Shown here in pieces: positions 31,788-45,200 of a stretch of DNA of 64,000 nucleotides (positions are counted from its first letter, which is position 1; every line of letters starts with the position of its first letter). Position numbers and translations under genes: made by a program. Location of the stretch: assembly GCF_963678975.1 (NCBI RefSeq), contig NC_089280.1, forward strand, positions 33,188,603-33,252,602, written 5' to 3'. Origin of the DNA: Dysidea avara (taxonomy: Eukaryota > Porifera > Demospongiae > Dictyoceratida > Dysideidae). The notes under the pieces are model-generated. The model was given only the letters and a program-made list of their open reading frames with translations. It was not told where the DNA came from and made no database searches.

Positions 31788-33918
31788 TTTATCAAAAATC
31801 ATTGATTGGTTCTTTGTTGTCTACAGGGGCAGAGGAATGGATTGGCTAAGTTTCAGCTTCATAAGATAAGCAGTGTGGGGAATACAGCAGTAGACACCTG
31901 GACGAGCGAATATATCAATAGGTACAGAAGACATTGAGAAAATAATCTACAGGTGCTTACATAAACCATCATAAATTACTGACACAACAGTGTATGGAGT
32001 TGAATCTTTACTCATTGTATTTGCCATGAATTTGTGCATCCACCAAGGTATAGTTTTTGCCAAAGATATTCTTCTGTGATCTGGAAGGAAGGCGAATTCA
32101 TGAAGAAAAATTGTCATAAATTCTTTTGTCACTGCAATGTAAACAAATGTCCATAATTCAGAATCCCACCTGTATATGAAGATGGAACAAGGATGTTTGA
32201 ACTCCTCAGGAATAAGGGAACATGCTGATGCCCAGGATTTATCCACTGGAATGTCAATTCACCAACCAGCAAGGCGATAAAAACTTGCATAATTTTTTTC
32301 TGAAGCTTGCATTTTTAACCCATTGTTTTTGAATGCGTTTTATTACAAAAGTACTATTGTGCGTATATCGACGTTCATTGCATATTTTGGCAGGTTTTGA
32401 TCACAACCCACAATCGATTCTATTGTGACACATGGTGAAGTATTTCCATGATATCTCCAGGACTTGTCTGACAATTGTAACAGCAATGTTACCTTCTCCC
32501 ACCAATCATTGAAGTATTTAGATATGTCTATAAAAGCAGTCCAGTGGTAAAACTCATGTTGGCTGGGGTGACTGCGCCTGCACCAGCTTGGGTGATTAGT
32601 CGTACTGGCATGAGCGCCGTGGGCTATTAGCCTGCCTGCACTAGAGTACGTGGACAACTGTGTTTTATATTGCCTATGAAGAGCGCTTTATTGTACCGCA
32701 AAGAGTGCTTTGATCATACAATAAAGCACTCTTTGGCAATAAAACACTGTTTACCCTAAAGTGTATTTTATGAAATTAAAGTACACGTTTTCCTTTGATT
32801 TTGCCCACGTGAAGTTCTATAATAATTAAGTATGCCACTGTTTGTTTTCCATCTCCCTCTGACATCATCATCAATTGCAGGTCTTCATCTCATTGTCTCA
32901 ACATTCTTTTTGGTATATGTCAGGTGATACAATACAGACTTACCTTTGGCCTTCTTTGTGTCTAATTCCTTTTCACATCTTGCACACAATAAGGTATTGA
33001 TTCACAGGTATGTATAGTTTTTCAATGCCTTTTATTATCACACACCATAAAATTGTACTCATCTGTAAGTTTGTACTATATTTGCCACAGTGTAATTTAG
33101 TGGATTGAACTCAGACATGCTTCCTATATTGCTCCCATATATGAGGCTCAACAGAACATAGCTTGAAAATAAACTTTATGGCTACTTTATTTGCCAGTAA
33201 ATAAGTATGTGTTGCACACAATTTGTGTTACAGTACAACATATGACTTAATAAATCTGATATTCTTTGCTTTAATGTGGTACGTATAGAAATTCACTGAT
33301 AATAATCTTGACTTTTAAGCTAGCAAATGAGTGTAGGGATCATCACAATAAATGTGTAGAAAATTGTAGTCAACTGAAATGTTAATTCAATCCCAACAGG
33401 TTGCACATTAGTTACCTTGTTTCAACACATTTGTGACCAGATTTTATGAAACCAATCCTAATCGCACATCAGGCAAAATCAAACAAACACCACCAGTGGA
33501 TGACTACACTACCATATTATTGGTTTTACCCTCAGCATTACTCAATCTATGTTATTGGGGCTGTTTTTGTCAGACATCTTTCTGGGTAGTGTGGCAAGCT
33601 TGAATGGTGGTTTCTGGCCTTATGAACAGCTTAAATCCATTTATCTCAAAATTCTAATGTGTGATTTGGATTGTTTTTCCAAACTTTAGTCAAATATTCC
33701 CTACTAGGTTATTAAGATTTTCCTTGTGCTTTTTACATATAAAATGTGCTATGGTTACCAAGATATAGGCCACAAAATTTATTTAAAGCATTATCTATTG
33801 ACTATTATTTTGTTTTGTGTACCATCTTTTTATATAATGTACTGTACAACATTCATTTCCTTTTGATAACTAACTTAGTACTCACTTCTAAATGATGCAT
33901 TTTTTGGAATTTAAATGA
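31788..33918. other. No supported gene; small repeats
   Basis: - frames at 31947-32246 and 32343-32657 have no recognised domain. A small inverted repeat lies at 32697-32737 (GCAAAGAGTGCTTTG with its partner). 32930-33180 resembles the dispersed repeat of 28230-28915. A lone TGTGACCAGATTTTATG end lies at about 33430. Confidence 0.4.
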
Positions 33919-34439
33919 TCAAGACACACGGTAGTGTGTCATGTGGCCAAGAAGCCCGCATGCAACACCGTGAGTATATTGACAGAAAGAAAGAAACTGT
34001 GATTTTTGCACCTCTGTAGCTCTGTGCTGCCTTTACAAAACAAGGCGACTTTTGCTGTGGACACGTCCGCCAACATCAGTACTCCACATACCAAATTTGA
34101 GCAAAATCATTTCAAATTTTCCCCAAGGTATGTGACTTCAAAAATTGGCTTAGTTTCTTCATTTTATATTTTTCTTCTTATTACACACTTCCAAAAGCTG
34201 CCATAAAATGCGAACGCCATATCCGATTGCCACGAAATTTGGCTTACATAAGGGGGGTATAAAGGCACATCTTGGTACCAAGTTTGGCGTGAAAAGATAA
34301 ACAGTCATTGAGTTATTATTGATTATTCATGAAAATAACACCAATATTTGTCACACCTACAGGATAAACCACTTATGAGAAGAAGCTGAAAATTGGTGCA
34401 TGGATAGGTTAACTATTAAACCTCAAACCTTTTGGTATT

Positions 34440-34935
34440 AGTTAAAGCACTGCTGTGAGTGCTATATGAAAAATATAGCACGAAAAGAGTGGGTGAGAGA
34501 CAAATGTAGCACGAGGCGAAGCTGAGTGCTGTATTTCGTCTCAAGACTACTCTCTCAGTGCTATATTTTTGTAAACCAGAACAAGGCAGTGTTTTAACTG
34601 ATTTAAAGAACTTCCTAGTTGGAGCTGGAGTGCATGCACAAAAGCATTCGAAACCCACCAAGGAGCCTTCAAACAATCGACTTTGCTCTGGATAGTGAGT
34701 GGACGTACATTGAATACCCTCTGTAGTGCTTTTTCTTCTAGTTCTGGGGTGCTTCTTCTCCATTTAATTGTCCTTGTCTCCTCGATTTTCGGATCGGGCA
34801 CCATGTAACTAATTCTTTTCTGCCCATGCACAGTACTATAACTACCTGCAATATAGCACTGTGGTCGCATATATAGCACTGCGGTCACATAAACTGTTCT
34901 GTATGGTAAATATAGCACTATTTTTGCTTTGATCT
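34440..34935. mobile_element. Insertion of unknown type in the HLE-F body
   Basis: HLE-E runs without a break from ..ACCTTTTG to TGGTTTGAAAG.. at 19175-19195. In HLE-F about 495 bp separate the same words. The insert has repeated ATAGCACT words near both ends. A - frame (34918-34547) includes MVPDPKIEETRTIKWRRST. No family is recognised. Confidence 0.5.
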
Positions 34936-37310
34936 TTTACCCTAAAGTTCTTTAATAGTTTAAAAGAAATCGAGGTAAAGTCCATGAAGCTACAACAAAA
35001 AAACCAACAGTGTGTAGCAATTATGAGATCGAGATTAGCTAATAAAAACAGTTACTTTCCACACCTACCAGAAAACCTCTTGGATTAATGCTCTGAAAAT
35101 TGCTGTATAGATGGAGCAATCATTTTAGAAAGGCTCTTTTATGGTGTAGAAGAATCAGAATTAAAGCCACAGAGTTATAGTAATGATTTGAAGATCTACT
35201 GTAGCCTTATCAAGGACATCACACTTCTGTTATTCTATACCTATATGCAGTACTGTAAAGTTATAATCTAATCTAATCTATATCATGAAATCCAACTCAG
35301 TATAGCAAGTGTGCCATTGAGATACTATAATAGAGCAGTCAACTATAAGAAGTACATTAATCTATTAAAGTATTCATCTATGACTTGTAGACCCTGCAAA
35401 GTGTTAAACCACATTTCAAATCACCCTGTAGAGCATTTAGCTAGAAACAAGTCACCTTGCAGAGAAATCAACTTGAAACAAGTCATCCTGTAGAAGGATC
35501 AGCTAGAAACCAGTTGCTTCAACTATATTTCAAGTCACCCTGTTGAGAGTTCAGCTGGAAACAAGTTACCTTGTAGAGAGATCAGCTGGAAATGAGTCAC
35601 CCTGTAGAAAGATCAGCTACATAATCATCCTGTAGAGAGATCAGCTGAAAACAAATCACCTTGTAGAGCTATAAACAAGTCACTCTGTAGAAATATCAGC
35701 TAGAAACAAACAGACACCGTTTAGAAAGATAGGCTAGAAACAAGCCATCCTACAGAGAGTTCAGCTACGTTTCAAGTCATCCTGCAGAGAGTTTAGTAGA
35801 ACAAATCACACAGACTGTCTGTAGAGACATCAGCTAGAAACAAATCTCTCAATAGAGAGATCAACTGGAAATCACCTTGTAGAGAGATTATCCAGAAACA
35901 AATCACTCTTTAGAGAGATTAGCTAGAAAAAATCCACCCTGTAGTAAGATCAGCTACATTTCAAATCTTCCTGTAGAAAGAAAATTACCCTATAGAAGTA
36001 TCAGTTAGAAACAAGTTATCCTGTAGAGATCAGCTAGAAATAAATCATGCTGTAGGGAGATAAGCTGGAAACAAGGCACCTTGTGGAGAGATCAGCTTGA
36101 TTGAATCACCCTGTAGAGATTCCAACTACATTTCAGGTCACCTTGTGGGGAGTTCAGCTACAAATCTCTCAGTAGGCAGATCAGCTAAATCACCCTGTAC
36201 AACATTCAGTTAGAAACAAATCCTATTATGAGAGATTAGCTAGGCACAAATCACTCTGTAGAGGGACCAGCTTGAACTAAAATGAGAGTTCAGCAAAAAA
36301 GAAGTCGCCCTGTAAAGAAATCACCCTGTAGAGAGATCAGCCTGCAAGAAATTTGTCATCCTGTAGCGAGATCAGCTACATTTCAAATCGCCCTGTAGAA
36401 AGACCAACTTGAAACAAATCACCCCACAGAAGGATCAGTTAGATACAAGTCATCTTGCAGAGAGATCAAATAGAATCAAGTCACTCTGTAAAGAAATTGG
36501 CTAGAAACAAGTCACCCTGTAGAAAGATCAAATCATGCTGTAGAGAAATCAGCTAGAAACAATCACTCTGTTGAGAGATCAGCTACAAAAAAATCTCTCA
36601 GTAGACAGTTTAGCTAGAAACAAATCACCCTGTACAGTATTCAGTTAGAAACAATTCAACCTGTAGAGAGATCAGCTAGAAACAAGAAACCCTGTAGAAA
36701 AATCAGCTTGAAAACAGATCACCCTGTACAACGATCAGTCAGAAGCAAGTCACTGAGTAGTGAGATTAGTTACCCTGTAGAGAGATCAGCTAGAAACAAG
36801 TCACTATGTAGAAAAATCAGATACATTTCAAATCACCCTGTAGAAAGGTCAGCTTGAAACATATAACCCTGTAGAAGGAACAAACCACCCTGTAGAGAGA
36901 TCCAAGTTACCCTACAGAGAATTCAGCTAGAAACATATCACCCTGTAGAACGATCAGTTACATTTCAAATCTCCCTGTAGAAAGATCAGATTGAAACAAA
37001 TCACCCCATAGAGAGATCAGTTAGAAACAAGTCACCCTGTAGAGGGATTGGCTTGAAACAGTTACCCTGTAGGAAAAGCTAGAAACAAATCACCGTATAG
37101 AGAGATCAGCTAGAAACAAGATACCCTGTAGAGAGCTCAGCTAAAAATAAGTCACCATGTAGAAAAATCAGCTACATTTCAAATCACCCTGTAGAAAAAT
37201 CAGCTTGAAACAAATCACCCTGTACAGTGATCAGTCAGAAACAAGTCACTGTGTAGAAAAATTATATACATTTTAAATCACCCTGTAGAAAGGTCAGCTT
37301 GAAACATATC

Positions 37311-38384
37311 CAGAGGCGTAGCCAGAACCCGGGCCACCCAGGCCCAGGCCCGGGCATCAATAAGTCAAGATACTCTAATTGAGCAGTCAAGATCGAGATA
37401 CTCTAATAGAGCAGTCACAGTATTCAGAGAAACCGTGTCAGTAGCTAGCTTGTGTGTGTAGTTATAAATAAGGAGATACAGTTGGTAGAGGGCAGCTATT
37501 GTCATCCAAGGGCGTAGGCAGGGGGTTCGGATGATTCGGATAAATCCCCCTCTCACTGAGAAACAGATTTTTTTTTAAACACCCAATCTTACAGCCCTGG
37601 AGCTCTCCGGTAGCTACTTGCACACTGCTGTGGCTCTGTAGCTACTACTTTTGAGGGTCACATTGCATTTATATATGCTGAATCATCAAAGTATTGAATC
37701 ACATGATCAATTGCGCACGTGATGCACGGTGGAAATGGTGAAGGACTGTTGGTTCAGACATATTACAAGGCAGCAGCTGCAACAAACTTGGGTGGTCATG
37801 TTATACGTGTGTCAGGTTAGTACAAACCGTGAATAGTTGATGTATACTACATGGTGAATGTTTTGTTTATTTGCCACATGTTGCAGGCACGTGTTGTCTG
37901 TAAAATATTGGAGTACAAGCCAAGTCTGAAGTTCAGGGAAGACTGGGAAGTTACAGACCATCAACAGAAGGACCGGCTGAGAATAATGTATACCTGGGAG
38001 AAAGTATTGCCGACTAGGGGACTCAAATGTGGAGTGCTAAAAAAGTTTGGTGAAGTTGACTGTCAGTATGTTGCCATCTGGAAGTGAAGATTAGTATTAC
38101 AGTAGGTTTATGGTTTCTATAAGCTGCATAAACAGCAGTGTGTAGGTTTTAGCTACAGTAGTTAGATGCACAAACACAACCTTTTAATGTTATTGCCCAA
38201 GAGCACATTTTGTGTATGCATCATTTTTGTTCAAAATCTGGTTCAGGCCTTCCCCCATGCATGCTGGACTCCTTCCAGAAAATTCTGGCTATGTTCCTGT
38301 TATCAGGTAGTTACCCTTTTTATTTACTTTGTTTTTAATCTTCAGCTAGGCTCTGGTATCACCAAAAGTCTGGCTACGCCCCTG
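37311..38384. mobile_element. hAT-like non-autonomous element with 8-bp TSD
   Basis: The ends CAGAGGCGTAGCCAGAA and (inverted) CAGGGGCGTAGCCAGA are flanked by perfect AACATATC octamers at 37303-37310 and 38385-38392, so the hAT class is firm. A second pair of related ends lies inside (CAAGGGCGTAGGCAGG near 37507, TCTGGCTATGTTCCTG ending near 38299). This suggests a nested relative of the element at 39586-40638. It includes a gene-like segment at 37737-38087. Confidence 0.85.
37737..38087 (+). CDS. Possible captured exon pair in hAT element
   Basis: An ATG frame at 37737-37815 ends at a GTTAGT donor. After a TTGCAG acceptor at 37887, a frame continues with ARVVCKILEYKPSLKFRED and ends at a stop (38085-38087). 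The same ILEYKPSLK segment and flanks occur on the - strand in the related element (39867-40052), so the segment travels with the transposon. No domain is recognised. The first-exon frame is uncertain. Confidence 0.3.
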
Positions 38385-38870
38385 AACATATCACCCTGTA
38401 GGGAGATCAGATAAAACCAAGTCACCTTGTAGAGAGTTCAGCTAGAAACATGTCTCCCTGTAGAATGATCAAGTACATTTCAAATCACCCTGTACAAAGA
38501 TCAGCTTGAAACAAATCACCCCGTAGAGAGATCAGTTAGAAACAAGTCAGCCTGTAGAGAGATTGACTTGAAACAGTTACCCTGTAGAAAGAGCTAGAAA
38601 CAAATCACTCCATTTTATTTTTTATTTGTTTATTTTTTCCCGGGCTAGATGGAATGCCCTATAGAGGGTTCACCTACAAGAAAACTATCCTGTATAAAGT
38701 TCAGCTACGTATCTTACAATTCTTTCTGTAGAGTTTAGTTATGTTGCAAGTCATTCTATGGCAAGTTCAACTATGTACAACCTGTTCACCATGTAGTCTA
38801 AGAGTACAGCTACATTATGATTCCCTGTAAAAAGTTTAGCTACATACACATTTCCCTGTAGAGTATCAAA

Positions 38871-39585
38871 TGGTACGGTCATACCGTTTAACACCCTGTT
38901 CACACTAGCCCAGTAGCATGGTTCGGAACGGTATGGCTTGATAAAAAGTGCAATGTTAACACCGTCCGTACCAAGCCCAACCGAACCAAGCCAGCCCACC
39001 CGATTGAACCAGGCCAGCACGGTATGGTACGGTACGATAATTACGTCACCAGGCATACAAAATAATAAGACAATCCAATGAAGAAGGACTCAGAAACACT
39101 GTTCGATGCAAGGTTTAGCACGAAAGAAAGTCTAGTGACAGTTATGAACTACTTGTCACCGTGCCAGTTACTGTTTTACTCACTTCGATTCGTGATAGTC
39201 TCGTCCTTGCAGACCCATTCTCCTGGGTGGCGCTTATTGATTAGAGATTATAAGCGCCTCCTCCATAATCTTTAATCGATAAGCGCCAGCCCAGAGAATG
39301 GGTCTGCGAGGACGAGACTAGATTCATGACGCGAATTCTGCAGCTCCACATGGCCGCCTATCTATTTCTGTCCTGTTGAAATGAAAGAATTCCAGCACAA
39401 GAGACTTGAAGGGCAAGAGCTGCATCCAATTTTACTAAGCAAATTAATAAATATTTAATTGTGCGTTTATGGAAACCGGATTACTTACCAAGCGAGACTG
39501 CGTAGTGTGAACAGAGGCAATAATGGACTGTACCAAACCGAACCGTGCTATCGTGCCAATGTGAAAGGACTGTAAGTAAGGATCG
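38871..39585. repeat. Composite inverted-repeat region
   Basis: The left part holds GGTACGGTCATACC-type words and an ACCGAACCAAGCC word; a related ACCGAACCGTGC lies near 39540. The centre 39202-39322 is a strong palindrome (GTCCTTGCAGACCCATTCTC with GAGAATGGGTCTGCGAGGAC). Probably one or two MITEs. Confidence 0.6.
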
Positions 39586-40638
39586 CAGGGGCATAGCCAG
39601 GATTTTTTTGAAGGGGGTTCAGATTCAAACAAATGTCTTAAGGGGAAGGCCCTAGTGCTTCCCCTAGACCATGTTTGAACGAAAATGATGCATACACCAA
39701 ATGTGCCCTTTGGCAATAACATTAAAAGGTGCTGTTTGTGCATCTAACTAGCTAAAACCTACACACTGCTGTTTATGCAGCTTATAGAAACTATAAACCT
39801 ATTGTAAAACCATAAACTATATAGCTAACTAATCTTTATTTCCAGACAGTATACTGACAGCCAACTTCAATTTCCTAGTACATGGAAGCCAGCTCCACAT
39901 TCGACTCCCTTAGTTGTCAATACTTCTTTCAAGGTATACATTATTCTTGGCTGGTCTCCAGTCCTCCTGTTGATGGTCAATAACTTCAGACTTGGCTTGT
40001 ACTCCAATATGTTCGACACATCACGTGCCCACAACATGTGACAAATAAACAAACCAACATCAGCACTGCTTGAAGGTTCTTAGTTTACTAATTTGTTAAG
40101 CTGCTTTACTGTAGTTGTACTCAGTTATACTGACAGTAAAATGTTAGTAACTTTAAGTATACGGAACATAATTGTTTTACTAAGTCTTAAACTCTCAGTA
40201 AAACATCAGTGAATGCGGGTTTACTGAAAAACTACTAAAATACCAATCAATTAACTGTTCCATATACTGGAGATATACTACTCTAGTAAACTAAGAAACT
40301 TCAAGCAGTGCAGGTAAATATACATCAACAATTCGCAGTTTGTGCTAACCTGACACATGTATAACACGACCACTCAAATTTAGCAACTGCTGCCTTGTAA
40401 TATGTCTTGACCAACCAACCATTGGACAGTCCCTCGCCATCGTTTGCCATTCCACTCGCGCCATTTCAACCATGCATCACGTGCCCAATTGATCACGTGA
40501 TGCAATATATGATTTGCAATGGTTCTGACCCTCAAGAGTAGTACAGAGGAGCGCCAGTAGGCAAGTAGCTACCGGAGAGTTCCAGGGCTGTAAGATTTGG
40601 TGATTTTTAATTTAAAAAAAATCTGTCCTACGCCCTTG
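39586..40638. mobile_element. Second hAT-like element of the same family
   Basis: The ends CAGGGGCATAGCCAGGA and (inverted) CAAGGGCGTAGGACAG match the inner ends of the 37311-38384 element, and the interiors match in reverse orientation. No perfect octamer duplication is visible; GATCG is shared on both sides. Contains the nested MITE at 40064-40310. Confidence 0.7.
40064..40310. mobile_element. Nested MITE (CACTGCTTGAAG ends)
   Basis: The inverted ends CACTGCTTGAAGGTTCTTAG and its near-perfect partner lie inside the hAT element. CAG occurs on both sides. Absent from the relative at 37507-38299. Confidence 0.75.
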
Positions 40639-41363
40639 GATCGTGGTAAATGTTTTGTGTGCCACCCAAAATTCTGCCTTTAAAATCATGAGGAAAAATC
40701 ATCCTACAGACATTGTATGCTGCGAAAACCACCTTTACGGTCCGTATAATACATAAAACAGCATTAAATACAACAAAACACTTACAGGTGGCCAGATATA
40801 ATTTGTTTCGAAAAATTGCCCAAAACTCCAATTTTAGTATCACTGCCTCACTCCTCACTCACTGACCACAGTTGCAAGCCTAGAGCCCAAACGAAGCAGC
40901 GTACAGTCACCATTTTACGCTACAACAACAAACTCACCGGTGGGATGTGCCTTTTAGGGTTCCGATGAGTGTACGCCCTGTGCGGCTTGTCTTTTCTTTT
41001 GTCTTCAATCAGGCTGCTTGTCTTCTTCATCCAACGAAACCATATAGAGGCATTAATTTTCAATATCAACACTTTCTTTAAGCAGCATAATAGATGTCAC
41101 AAAATTATTTAAGGTGCTTATAGTATGCTACTGTACGGAGGTACTGGTACTCCACGATAGGTCACAAGATCATGCCCATTCTTTATTCTACGTATATCGA
41201 TCTATCTATCGAGACCACGCCCCTTTTACGCTAGCTGTATTTATGACCACACTCCTTCAAGTTGGTAGGCTGATTCGAGATACTCTAGTCTAATAATCGA
41301 TCAAAACCACGATGAACACACCCTTTTTGGGCAAGCACACATCTTTTGCAGGCTGACTGGATA
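40639..41363. other. No supported gene
   Basis: A 76-codon - frame (40628-40858) overlaps the hAT end and has no domain. A TACTCTAGTCTAATA motif lies near 41280. Confidence 0.4.
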
Positions 41364-42299
41364 TCAAGACACGCGATAGTGTGTCGTGCGGCCCAAGAAG
41401 CCGGCGCGCCACACCGTCAGTATATTAACAGGATATCAAGACACACGATAGTGTGTCGTGCGGCCCAAGAAGCCGGCGCGCAACACCGTGAGTATATTAA
41501 CAGGAAGAAAGGAAACGCAATTTTCACACCTATTTAGCTCTGTGATCCCTTATCCGATTGAACCAAATTTGCTAGAGACGTGCCGCCCAGTTAGGGGAGT
41601 CTACATACCAAATTTGAAGAAAATCGCTCCGCCATTTCCGAGATACGAGCGAACAAAATTTCATTTCAATTTCTTCGTTTTTTTTTCTTCTACTTCTTCA
41701 TTTCGCACACTTCGCAAAATCCGCCATAAAACACGAATGCGTGCTCCGATCGGGCTAAAATTTGGCACGCTTAAAGGGCTCATTAAGGCGGATCTCTGTA
41801 CCAACTTTGGTAGGAATCCGATGAACATTCACTGAGTTATGGCCGATTATTTGCGTAAAATAAGATCGAAGGTCTGTCACGCCTACAGGGTAAACTCCTT
41901 TGAGGAATCAGTTGAAAATTGATATGTAGATGGAGCAACCATCGTAGGAGTGCCTTTTTGTGGTTTGAAAGGAATCAGGATAAAGACCATGGAGATATGA
42001 CACAAAACCCAACCTGTGTCAAAATTACGCGATCGATTTTTATGAATAAAAAAACTATTAGTTTTCGTGTCTACCAGGCAAACTTCTTAGAGCAGCGAGC
42101 TGAAAATCAGTATGTAGCTGGAATAATTATCATAGAAAGTCCTTGCAGTAGTACAGAAGAATCGGATTACAAACCACTGAGTTATGATTCGAAAGACAAC
42201 TACGTGTAACAAATGCGAGATCGAGATACTCTAATAGAACAGTCACCCTAATAAAGTATTCAGCTGCATTTATAATTTACTCAATTATATTACATTGCA

Positions 42300-45200
42300 A
42301 GTTATTCTGTAGGGAATCAAGTCACCCTGTAGTCAGCCAGAAGAAGATATCTAATAGAGAGTTCAGCTACAAAGAAACCATCATGTAGAGAGTTCAGCTC
42401 AAACAAATTGCCCTGTAGAGAGATCAGCTAGAAGAAGTTACCTTGTGGAGAGTTCAGTTACAAAGAAACAATCATGCAAAGAGTGCAGCTGCAAACAAAT
42501 AACCCATTAGAAAGTTCCGCTATGAACAGATCACACTGTAGAGAGTTCAGTTAGAAACAAGTCATCTTGTAGAGAGATCAGCTAGAAGAAGTCACATTGT
42601 AGAGAGTTCAACTACAAAGAAACTACCATGTAGAGAGTTCAGCTGCAAACAAATCACCCTGTAGAGAACTCAGCTACAAACAAATATGCCCTGTAGAAAG
42701 ATCAGCTAGAAGAAGTTACCTTGTAGGGAGTTCAGCTGCGAACAGATCACCCCTAGAGAGTTCAGCTGCAAACAGATCACCCTGTAGAGAGTTCAGCTAC
42801 AAACAAATCACCCTGTAGAGAGTTCAGTTACAAAGAAATCATCCTGTAGAGAGTTCAGCTATGAAAAGATCACCCTGTAGAGAGTTCAGCTAGAAGAAGT
42901 CACCTTTTAGAGAGTTCAGCTACAAAGCAACCACCATGTAGAGAGTTCAGCTACAAAAAATCAATCACTCTGTAGAGAGTTCAGCTAGAAGAAATCACCT
43001 TGTAGAGAGTTCAGCTGCAAATAAATCACCCTGTAGAGAATCCAGCTACAAACAAATCACCCTGTAGACAGATCAGCTAGAAGAAGTTACCTTGTAGAGA
43101 GTTCAGCTACAAATAAGTCACCCTGTAGAGAGTTCAGCTACAAACAAATCACCCTGTAGAGAGTTCAGTTACAAAGAAATCATCCTGTAGAGAGTTAAGC
43201 TATGAAAAGATCACCCTGTAGAGAGTTCAGCTACAAGAAGTCACCTTTTAGAGAGTTCAGCTACAAAGCAACCACCATGTAGAGAGTTCAGCTACAAAAA
43301 AAAATCAATCACTCTGTAGAGAGATCAGCTAGAAGAAGTCACCTTGTAGAGAGTTCAGCTGCAAATAAATCACCCTGTAGAGAATCCAGCTACAAACAAA
43401 TCACCTTGTAGAAAGATCAGCTAGAAGAAGTTACCTTGTAGAGAGTTCAGCTGCAAATAAATCACCCTGTAGAGAATCCAGCTACAAACAAATCACCCTG
43501 TAGAGAGTTCAGTTACAAAGAAATCATCATGTAGAGAGTTCAGCTATGAAAAGATCACCCTGTAGAGAGTTCAGCTACAAGAAGTCACCTTTTAGAGAGT
43601 TCAGCTACAAAGCAACCACCATGTAGAGAGTTCAGCTACAAAAAAAAATCTATCACTCTGTAGAGTGATCAGCTAGAAGAAGTCACCTTGTAGAGAGTTC
43701 AGCTGCAAATAAATCACCCTGTAGAGAATCCAGCTACAAACAAATCACCCTGTAGAAAGATCAGCTAGAAGAAGTTACCTTTTAGAGAGTTCAGTTACAA
43801 AGAAACCACCATGTAGAGAGTTCAGCTGCAAACAAATCACCTGTAGAGAGTTCAGCTAGAAACAAGTTACCCTGTAGAGAGATCAGCTAGAAACAAGTCA
43901 CCCTGTAGAGAGTTCAGCTAGAAGAAGTCACATTGCAGAGAGTTCAGCTACAATGAAACTCCCATGTAGAGAGTTCAGCTGCAAACAAATCACCCTGTAG
44001 AAAGATCAGCTAGAAACAAGTCACCCTGTAGAGAGATCAGCTAGAAACAAGTCACCCTGTAGAGAGTTCAGCTAGAAGAAGTCACATTGTAGAGAGTTCA
44101 GCTACAATGAAACTCCCATGTAGAGAGTTCAGCTGCAAACAAATTACCCTGTAGAGAACTCAGCTACAAACAAATATGCCCTGTAAAAATATCAGCTAGA
44201 AGAAGTTACCTTGTAGAGAGTTCAGCTACAAAGAAACCACCATGTAGAGAGTTCAACTGCAAACAAATCACCTGTAGAGAGTTCAGCTAGAAACAAGTCA
44301 CCCTGTAGAGAGATCAGCTAGAAACAAGTGACCCTGTAGAGAGTTCAGCTAGAAGAAGTCACATTGTAGAGAGTTCAGCTATAATGAAACTCCCATGTAG
44401 AGAGTTCAGCTGCAAACAAATTACCCTGTAGAGAACTCAACTACAAACAAATATGCCCTGTAAAAATATCAGCTAGAAGAAGTTACCTTGTAGAGAGTTC
44501 AGCTACAAAGAAACCACCATGTAGAGAGTTCAACTGCAAACAAATCACCTGTAGAGAGTTCAGCTAGAAACAAGTCACCCTGTAGAGAGATCAGCTAGAA
44601 ACAAGTGACCCTGTAGAGAGTTCAGCTAGAAGAAGTTACCTTGTAGAGAGGTCAGCTATAAAGAAACCACCATGTAGATAGTTCAGCTGCAAACAAATTG
44701 CCCTGTAGAGAGTTCAGCTACAAACAAATCACCCTGTAGAGAGTTCAGCTAGAAGAAGTTACCTTGTAGAGAGGTCAGCTATAAAGAAACCACCATGTAG
44801 AGAGTTCAGCTGCAAACAAATCACCCAGTAGAAAGTTCTGCTATGAACAGATCACCCTGTTGAGAGTTTAGTTAGAAACAAGTCATCCTGTAGAGAGATC
44901 ACCTAGAAGTATCACCTTGTAGAGAATTCAGCTACAAACAAGTCATCCTGTAGAGAGATCAGCTAGAAGAAGTTACCTTGTAGGGAGTTCAGCTACGAAC
45001 AGATCACCATGTAGAGAGTTCAGCTACAAATAAATCACCTTGTAGAGAGTTCAGCTAGAAGAAGTCACATTTAGAGAGTTCAGCTACAAAGAAACTACCA
45101 TGTAGAGAGTTCAGCTGCAAACAAATCACCCTGTAGAGAACTCAGCTACAAACAAATATGCCCTGTAGAAAGATCAGCTAGAAGAAGTTACCTTGTAGGG

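Larger units (their letters stand above)
33919..38870 (-). mobile_element. HLE-F: Helitron-like element, older, with nested insertions
   Basis: Begins TCAAGACACACGG after A on the + strand (terminal stem-loop intact). The body 33919-35340 is diverged from HLE-E/G; the array 35400-38870 is heterogeneous, with GAAACAAGTCACC units dominating. The 5' hairpin is missing: the array stops at 38870 at the start of unrelated sequence. Interruptions: about 34440-34930 (unknown insert) and 37311-38384 (hAT). The body and array divergence suggests the oldest HLE in the window. Confidence 0.75.
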
